Part shown: positions 57,481 to 64,000 of the stretch, piece by piece
How the letters are laid out: every line of letters starts with the position of its first letter
Position numbering within the stretch: the stretch's first letter is position 1
DNA from: Arbacia lixula
Lineage: Eukaryota > Echinodermata > Echinoidea > Arbacioida > Arbaciidae
Direction of reading: 5' to 3'
Length of the DNA stretch: 64,000 nucleotides
Assembly: GCA_963669155.1 (NCBI GenBank)
Contig: OZ022597.1
Span: forward strand, 5,177,965 to 5,241,964
Notes under the pieces: generated by a model
Seen by the model: the letters and a program-made list of their open reading frames with translations, nothing else
What the model was told of the DNA's origin: nothing
Database searches by the model: none
Program-made: the position numbers and the translations under genes

Positions 57481-58700
57481 GCACAGAATTGTGTGAGCAT
57501 GTGTGAGCATTACTGATGTAGATTTAGGCAAACATTACTCATGCACGTTTATGCAAATTTATTCAAAGTCACTATTTTGCACCTGATTTTGATGTTGTCT
57601 GTTTAAAGTTGCTTATTTGTTTGTTTCAGTTTTTCACAGGTTTTACAGGCAGGCACTACATTTTACATTTCTATGCCCCCCAGAGACAAAGTTTACTTCG
57701 CCTCTATTGTGCAACTGATTATCATCCTGTTTTGTCTTTGTCTAATCTAATAGAACTTGGTGGAGGCTTTTTATTCCATCTCAAAGAAGGGGGAAGGTGG
57801 GGGAGGGGGAGTAGATAGAGGAAGTAGCATTGCGTGAAATAGCCCTTCTCATTTATGGAATGTTCCATTCTATGGCAGATATTTCACAATCAGCCAGGGA
57901 TACAATTCTTTTGCGTAGCAACGGAGATCGCGATATTTCTGGTTATTTTCGCAAGTGGGCGAGACACAATATTGCTAATGCCTTGTGTTCTTATTATCTC
58001 ATAATGATGCATCTTCTATGTTTTGTAATACTTTGATATAGAAAGGAATTCCCCCAAGTCACATACAGTATTGATGGCATGTAGTCCCAAGTAGAGTAAT
58101 TTTAAAAGAAACAGAAAGTTGACATTTAAGACCTGTATCAGTGGTGAAACAAGCAAGTCATAGTGCCAACCAAACAAGCAATTCAAAATGTGAATGACAC
58201 GGAATGATATTGATAGCCTTTCATTGATACCCCCTGAATTATTGACACAGACGTGTTGGCCATCTGCCATCGTGTTCCCAGGCGCTTTTTCCTCCTTAGA
58301 AAGAGGGGGTCAAAATTGTGAATCGCAAAACCAGCCAAGCCCATGTTTGGAAGAAAAGCAAAAACAAGATCTGATTACGAGAGTTTCAGTCAGGAATATG
58401 GCACAAATGCACGTACATGTACAGTAAGTGTATGCGCCAATGAAGAGGGACTTGTTGGTGTGAGTCCTGTTTGACTGTCCTTTCATGAATTTCATGAACA
58501 TGTAGTCCTTGCTGGATGTACTGTATGATAAATTATTTTTTTTTTAATAATGATTTTTTTTTTTTTAGGGCAGTGCAGGGGGGCACAATGAGAGATACAT
58601 GTATTTTTAATACCGGTAGTGCAGCTTTAGCCACTAGTTTTCATGCCATGGCAAGGGGCCATGCCAACCAACATTCCAAATAAAAATTCAACTGAAAAAT
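57481..58700. other. Intronic DNA, no feature seen
   Basis: AT-rich DNA with G-rich patch near 57785-57820 and T runs near 58535 and 58555. Small open frames lack support. Confidence 0.4.
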
Positions 58701-59339
58701 AGATTCAGCACCTTTTGGAAAATAACCTCTCGATAACAGAGGGGGTGGGAGATGGAAGAGAGGGTGAGGTTGGAAGTAGAGAAAGGTCAAATGAAAGAGG
58801 GGTGGGGTGGGAGAGACAAACTGAAGGACTTCTTGACATAATAGGAAAGAGAGAAATATCCCTCAATTATACCACATATCCATCATCTGGAGGCTTTTTA
58901 GTTGCCACTTTGAGAAGGCTCATAGTCACTTTGGGAGGTGCAACAAGTCTAGGGGTCAAGATTGCTTCAATATTATCAACTGAGAAAAAAAGACAAGTTT
59001 CTGAATGACAGAAATATTGATATCATAATAAAATGGTTATTTCTGCCTCAAAAGCTTTTTGGCCCCCCCCCCCTTTTTTTTTAGAATTTAATAGGGGTGG
59101 AGAAAAAAGCACTAAAATAAAGTGAGAAAACTGCCACTGGTCAAAATGAACTTAATCATTGTGACACCAGCAGTCAAGCAAAATCTGCACATATTGAAGC
59201 CGTTTAGGGTGCAAATTGTGATTTCTTGTCACCTTTTTTTAAGGGATTTCATTTCTAGGTTTATGACTCATCTTTACAAAGAAAACACATTTATATCTCC
59301 TGAACATTTGTAAGGACACTGTGCATACAAACTTTGTGA

Positions 59340-59640
59340 TTACACTGTGCAGTGTACATGTAGTCCACATTGGAAGCTTATTGCAATCTCTCTGATGAAA
59401 AAGAGTAAAAACAATCATCAGATTCTGGTCATATGACTCATTTAATGAAGTGCAAAATTTACAAAGTGAAGAATGCCAACCTCAAAAAGAAGCTAAAATC
59501 CAAACATTGCAATACCCCCTTGTCGTAAAATCCACATTGAGTGCTTATCATTATGATGGAAAACAATATAAGCAATCATTGGATTCTGGTCATATGACTC
59601 ATTTAATAAAGCACAAAGATTCCCAAAATGAGGAAGACAT
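59340..59640. repeat. Diverged tandem duplication, ~170 bp
   Basis: GATTCTGGTCATATGACTCA occurs at about 59420 and again at about 59582, each followed by TTTAAT(G/A)AAG(T/C)... and preceded by GATGAAAAA/GATGGAAAA blocks. Confidence 0.8.
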
Positions 59641-60258
59641 CAGGCGCTAACGAAGCTCTGAGAGTATTGATTCTAGTCGGAGGCTTCCCAGAGAAATGAG
59701 AATTACGAGTTCTTGGCACCCTCGATGCGCTTCTGAACACTGGAGGTGTGTGAGGGAAACCAGATACGCGAAGCAGGAATCCCCCGCCGCTCGCTTGGAT
59801 GTGCCGAAAAAGAGCGTAACCAGCACGTCGGGGGAAAGGAAGGAGAAAAAGTGTTTCGTATCGTGTTTATGCCCCGGGCGTGAGGGAATATCACGCTAGC
59901 AGGTGTATGGAGCTGGCGCCAAATGGGGAGAGAGTTGTACAATCAGCGTTGATTTTATATCAGTGGTTTGATTAATATAATGAGATCATGCGATTACTGT
60001 CTCAGTACTTTGTATTACAAACACGACTGCTCCCATGCCTGGGTAAATACATATATAGCCTAGTTTCCAGGCTGTAGAGTGTGGAACTTTTCTTTCCCTA
60101 AACTACTAGAATCAGTACTTAGTCTGGATGCAAAGGCTAAGTACCCTTGCCTCTAGGGGGTGGAGGAGCATATATGGAGGAAAGAAACAATCCTCATCCT
60201 TGAATATAGGGTAGAGTAGATAGAACACATGACGTGCTGCTGTCAGTCCAATCTACTG

Positions 60259-60448
60259 TACACTACAGCTCAAAGGAATTGACTTAGGGAAAGGGAAAGG
60301 GAAGAAAGGGAAGGAGCCGCAGTTCATCATGAAACACGATGCTTCAGCCTAAAAAGCATCATGTTTCATGCTGAACTGGACAAAATGTACCACAGTTTAA
60401 AACTGCGGCTCCTTCCCTTTCTTCCCTTTCCCTTTGCCATTTCCTTAG
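60259..60448. mobile_element. TA-flanked palindromic MITE, family C copy 3
   Basis: Starts TACACTACAGCTCAAAGGAA and has the same GCATGAAACA palindromic core as copies at 17539 and 18726. It is shorter, having lost part of the left arm and the right terminus. Confidence 0.85.
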
Positions 60449-61081
60449 CAACCTCCCCTGAAAAGGACTCTCCAATCAAGACCAATACATGTACATACTG
60501 TTCTGCACAATGACCTTCTAGTTGAAGTATATCTGTAAATGCTGCTTGATTCTTGCATTTAAAGATACACAGTACAGTATGTACAATCTTCTTGAAAATG
60601 TACAAAAGATGTTTTCTCATTGAGTATCTTAACTCTTCATATGCTATGTTTGTGTATGTTCCTACTAGTAATGCACCCAAATCTCAGAGAGGAGTGTTCT
60701 GTGTGGCAGAGAAGAGGTGAAAGGAAGCGTAAAGTCCCCATTTATCTGCATGCTTGAGGTGGGCAATTCCTGCACTGGCCTATTAAAGCCTCAACAGTCA
60801 ATCGGCAGCGCTCGCTCGTTCTATAGAAATCGTGAGCGTTTTATTTTTCGTCTCGCGAAATCCCACGCGCAGATTTTGCTGCACGTAGATTATGAAGGAA
60901 TTTGACATGCTCGCGAGATCTTTTGCTGGGGTCTTCTGTAAGCATACTGATCAGGATTTTTTTAGACAGGGATTGAGATTATATGTTTCTTAATAAATAT
61001 TTTTAGTTTTTTTCGAAATCCGCAAAGGAGTTTTTATGTTATTTGCCTTCAAAAACAGGCCTCAATTTTTTTTTGAAATAT

Positions 61082-61478
61082 GTAAGCTCTCAGACCTTGC
61101 TGGATGCTGACCCTTCTATGGATTGTACGGCAACGACAGTTACGGCTCTAAAAAGCCAATACTTCAGCGGAGATTCTGATTCCAATATTGTTTGGGCTCA
61201 AAAATAAAACATTTGAGCTATTCGTCTTCAAAGTGACGCGAGATTTCAGAAATCGTACGGACTTCGCAACCGATATATACGTAAGCTCCCAGACTTTGCT
61301 GGATCCTGACCCTTCTACAAATTGAACGGCAATACCAGTTACAGCTTTGGAAAGCCGGTACTCCAGCGGAGAATTTGATTCCAGTTTTGTTTGGGCTCAA
61401 AAATAAAACATTTGAGCTATTCGTCTTCAAAGTGACGCGAATTTTCAGAAATCATACGGACTTCGCAACGGATATTCG
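61082..61478. repeat. Two direct repeats of ~199 bp
   Basis: 61082-61280 and 61281-61478 match throughout: GTAAGCTCYCAGAC, GCTGGATSCTGACCCTTCTA, and a nearly identical end with TTTGGGCTCAAAAATAAAAC and CTATTCGTCTTCAAAGTGAC. Confidence 0.9.
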
Positions 61479-62490
61479 TCCGCAGGCAGCAGAAAACACA
61501 CGATTTTATTTTCAGCTCGGTAGTCGTGACCTTCACTTTACCCCTCGAACCGCGAAAAAGGTCTCCTTTTCAAACTGCGATATCTCCATGAATATATCAT
61601 ATTTTTGTACACTTTCTTTTGTAACTGTATGTTGGAGGTCGACATTTACTAAGGGTGAAAAAACATTTCATTGAAACAGGCAGAAAAATATTGAAACTTC
61701 GAGATAAATAATGTGGTTCTAATAAAAATTTAAAAATGAAAATAAACTCTATATTTCAATGTCAATCGCTTTTGAGCCCCTAATATTTAGAGATCATCTG
61801 AAGCGGAATTTATTGTACTTTATGGAGATACCATTGTTTTTCAACCTCCCCCCATAGAAGGGTCAGGATCCAGCAAAATATCAACCATGTTCAAATCCAG
61901 AATGAGCGAGATATGACGAAGTTGTGAGCGATCCTAACCAGTCAATCATAGTCCGCGGACTATGATTGGATCGCCTTGGATCGCCGGTAGAATTTCGTTA
62001 TTATCGTGGACTATGATTGGCTGGTTAGGATCGTTCACAACTTCGTCATATCTCGCTCATTTTGGATTTGAACATGGTTGATGTTTTGCTGGATCCTGAC
62101 CCTTCCATGGGGGGAGGTTGAAAAATAATGGTATCTCCATAAAGTACAATAAATTCCGCTTCAGATGATCTCTAAATGTTTAGGGCTCAAAAGCGATTGA
62201 CATTGGAATATAGGGTTTATTTTAATTTTTTAAATTTGTATTAGAACCACATATTTATCTCGAATTTGCAATATTTGTCTGCCTGTTTCAATGAAATGTT
62301 TTTTCACCCTTGGTAAATGTCGACCTCCAACATACAGTTACAAAAGAAAGCGCACGAAAATATGATATATTCATGAAGATATCGCAGTTTGAAAAGGAGC
62401 CGTTTTCCGCGGTTCGAGAGATCAAGTGAAGGTCACGACTACCTCGCTGAAAATAAAATGAGCGTATTTTCCGGTGCCTGCCGTTTGGCT
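61476..62490. repeat. ~1-kb near-perfect inverted repeat
   Basis: The left arm (61476-61954) and right arm (62008-62490) are reverse complements with few differences, separated by 53 bp. Landmarks: TATGTTGGAGGTCGACATTT at 61628 mirrored by AAATGTCGACCTCCAACATA at ~62316; TCAGGATCCAGCAAAAT at ~61863 mirrored by TTTTGCTGGATCCTGACCC at ~62083. No open frame of note. Confidence 0.93.
61943..61968. repeat. 26-bp perfect palindrome at the hairpin apex
   Basis: CAATCATAGTCCG mirrored exactly by CGGACTATGATTG, centred on CGCG, with a third diverged copy of the half-site in the right arm at 62007-62020. Confidence 0.95.
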
Positions 62491-62787
62491 GTCAATAGTC
62501 ATGTGAACTAGCAACGTTAGCCAACATTGACCAGTGTCCACTAAGCAGAACCCTTTGTGGGCAGTCCTATTAGAAGGCACTACCGCACCATGTTGTTACT
62601 GTACATGACTGTTCATATCGGCACCACTGCGGTGTCCCCAAGACATGAGACAGAGAGATATTATGTACCTTGGGGGCACCACCACTGCAGTATGGTGTGT
62701 GCAAAGCAATACAAGAGTGCAAAATATATCACGCAAATATACCTTGTGTCCTGTAAATTTGATTAAATGTTGATAGTGAAACTGTAG

Positions 62788-62860
62788 CCTAACCCTCACC
62801 CTAAACCTGATCCTAATCCAAATCCCGCCCCTGCCCCTTCACCCTAAATTCACCCTTACT
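62788..62860. repeat. Degenerate CCCTAA-like stretch
   Basis: CCTAACCCTCACCCTAAACC and neighbouring CCTAATCC, CACCCTAAATTCACCC resemble decayed telomere-type hexamers. Too degenerate for a firm interstitial telomere call. Confidence 0.4.
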
Positions 62861-63404
62861 CTTTATTCTGACATCAACCTCAAACCTAGGCCTAATTTAA
62901 TTATTTAAGTTTAAGTTTAATTCATCAAAAAACATGATTTCTAGGTCCTTTCAAAATAGGTTCGCATTGCTTGTTAGTGCGTAAATAGAGTTGTGCATGC
63001 AGTGGTGTCCCCATCGCAAGTTTCTAATGTTGCAGCCAAGGCAGTGGGGTTGATATACATGAAGATGTTACTCCTGCGTGTGTCCAATGAAATGTTTTCT
63101 GGCTAGATGCTCCCTTTAAGTGAGGTTTGAGAAAATGGCCTTGTCTCCAGCTACAAGCGTAAGCTGACTGGGCCAAGCCAGGATGTGATAGCATTAATGA
63201 TAAGCCTTTAAGTGTAATTCAAGTCAGTCATGTGCTCCCAAATGTTCCCTATTTGTAACTTTATACTTTTTCATTGACAGTGATGTGGGAATACAGGTAT
63301 AAACAGTGTGTGTAAATATTTCGAATGTATTTATCTGATGTAGTTGTACAGATAGTTCATCATCTGTCTGTTTATTATTGTATTTCTATGTTATCATCAG
63401 CTGA

Positions 63405-63560
63405 TGTTTGAACTCCTTCTTTCCTTCTCCCTTCTCTATTCTCTTATTCTTTCTCTATGTTTCCTTCTCTCTCTTTCTCTCATTTGATATATCTCTCCAA
63501 ATTGTTTTCTGACTCTGTCTGATATCCCATTCTCTGTCTGTCTACAATGTATCTCTCTAT
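63405..63560. repeat. CT-rich degenerate tract
   Basis: Irregular TTCTCTCT/TCTGTCTG pyrimidine sequence, non-coding. The remaining DNA to 64000 shows no feature. Confidence 0.7.
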
Positions 63561-64000
63561 TATTTATTTTCCTTTTCCCATGGCTCTGATGCAATGTATA
63601 TGATTTGAATTGAATAGAATAAACTCACAAAAATGTATTACTTTTCACAATTTTTTATGAGAAAGTTGTACTATTTTGTTTAGGTAAGATATGAACTCAT
63701 ATGATCATGAATATACACTTGACGATTGGGTTCATTAATCATTATCATACAAGGGACATAGAAAATTTGTTGTGATCCTTGTGTATGTGTACTGACTGGT
63801 GAACAGCACACACTTGTGTGAAATATTCCTCATACCAAATGTCCCATTAATTCCCATTCTATCATTGCTGCAGTGTACGAGTGGAAGATTTATTTGGTTT
63901 GGTTCAAAGACAGATTTTTTTCTGTTTCGGTAAATCACCTGCGGTCATCCAAACTGTTGTTTTAGTCTGTCTGTGATCACAATATTGATTTTGAGATTTT

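Larger units (their letters stand above)
49210..64000 (+). other. TMTC2: Presumed TMTC2 intron 1 (partial)
   Basis: At least 14.8 kb without a recognisable TMTC second exon, filled with repeats annotated separately. Within it, 49442-49870 and 59640-59940 are locally GC-rich but non-repetitive; they could be regulatory elements or exons of nested transcripts. Between 49870 and 53200 and between 53600 and 56310 I see nothing else. Confidence 0.6.

Noticed and set aside
62788..62860. Interstitial telomere array
   Set aside because: Only scattered CCTAA-like words, too degenerate for a firm call.

Overview
The window is animal nuclear DNA. Coding sequence sits in short exons with GT-AG introns (one is GC-AG), separated by AT-rich introns full of microsatellites, foldback elements and truncated retroelements. 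Gene content and repeat style suggest a marine invertebrate deuterostome, most likely an echinoderm such as a sea urchin. That assignment is inference; no marker in the window proves it. No operons, CRISPR arrays or prokaryotic signals were seen.

Three conserved genes can be assembled by eye. (1) A TIGAR orthologue on the minus strand: five coding exons between 6349 and 1866, all phases consistent, 385 aa predicted, with about 115 extra residues in the middle compared with human. (2) A SWSAP1 orthologue on the plus strand: six coding exons between 16078 and 25208, 230 aa predicted. Its first intron uses a GC donor and splits a serine codon inside the Walker A loop. (3) The first coding exon of a TMTC2-like O-mannosyltransferase at 49127..49209 on the plus strand. 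No second exon was found, so the last ~14.8 kb looks like its first intron.

A 505-codon GC-rich plus-strand ORF at 12751..14268 is probably a real exon of a gene I do not recognise; it ends in 24 aspartates placed just before a splice-donor-like site. Weaker candidates: a terminal exon at 39691..39875, two identical 98-bp exon-like blocks on the minus strand in a tandem duplication (31302..31399 and 33070..33167), a divergent minus-strand ORF at 12468..12659, a small membrane ORF at 7677..7811, and a Ser/Thr-rich ORF at 350..670.

Layout: 1-6.6 kb TIGAR and flanks; 6.7-12.5 kb minisatellites, microsatellites and MITEs; 12.5-14.3 kb the unknown gene; 15.6-25.2 kb SWSAP1, whose first intron holds a foldback element invaded by a TA-target MITE and a LINE tail; 25.4-28 kb palindromic repeats; 28.2-33.2 kb a three-copy tandem duplication, one copy carrying a 750-bp polypyrimidine expansion; 33-45 kb further foldback elements; 45.2-45.7 kb a retroelement nuclease-like ORF; 47.5-47.9 kb a second polypyrimidine tract; 48.36-48.56 kb an assembly gap of 200 N; 48.6-64 kb TMTC2 5' region and intron, with a 157-bp tandem array and a ~1-kb near-perfect inverted repeat.

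The genes do not form one pathway: TIGAR is metabolic, SWSAP1 acts in recombination and TMTC2 in ER glycosylation. The main novelty is repeat architecture rather than a new gene system.
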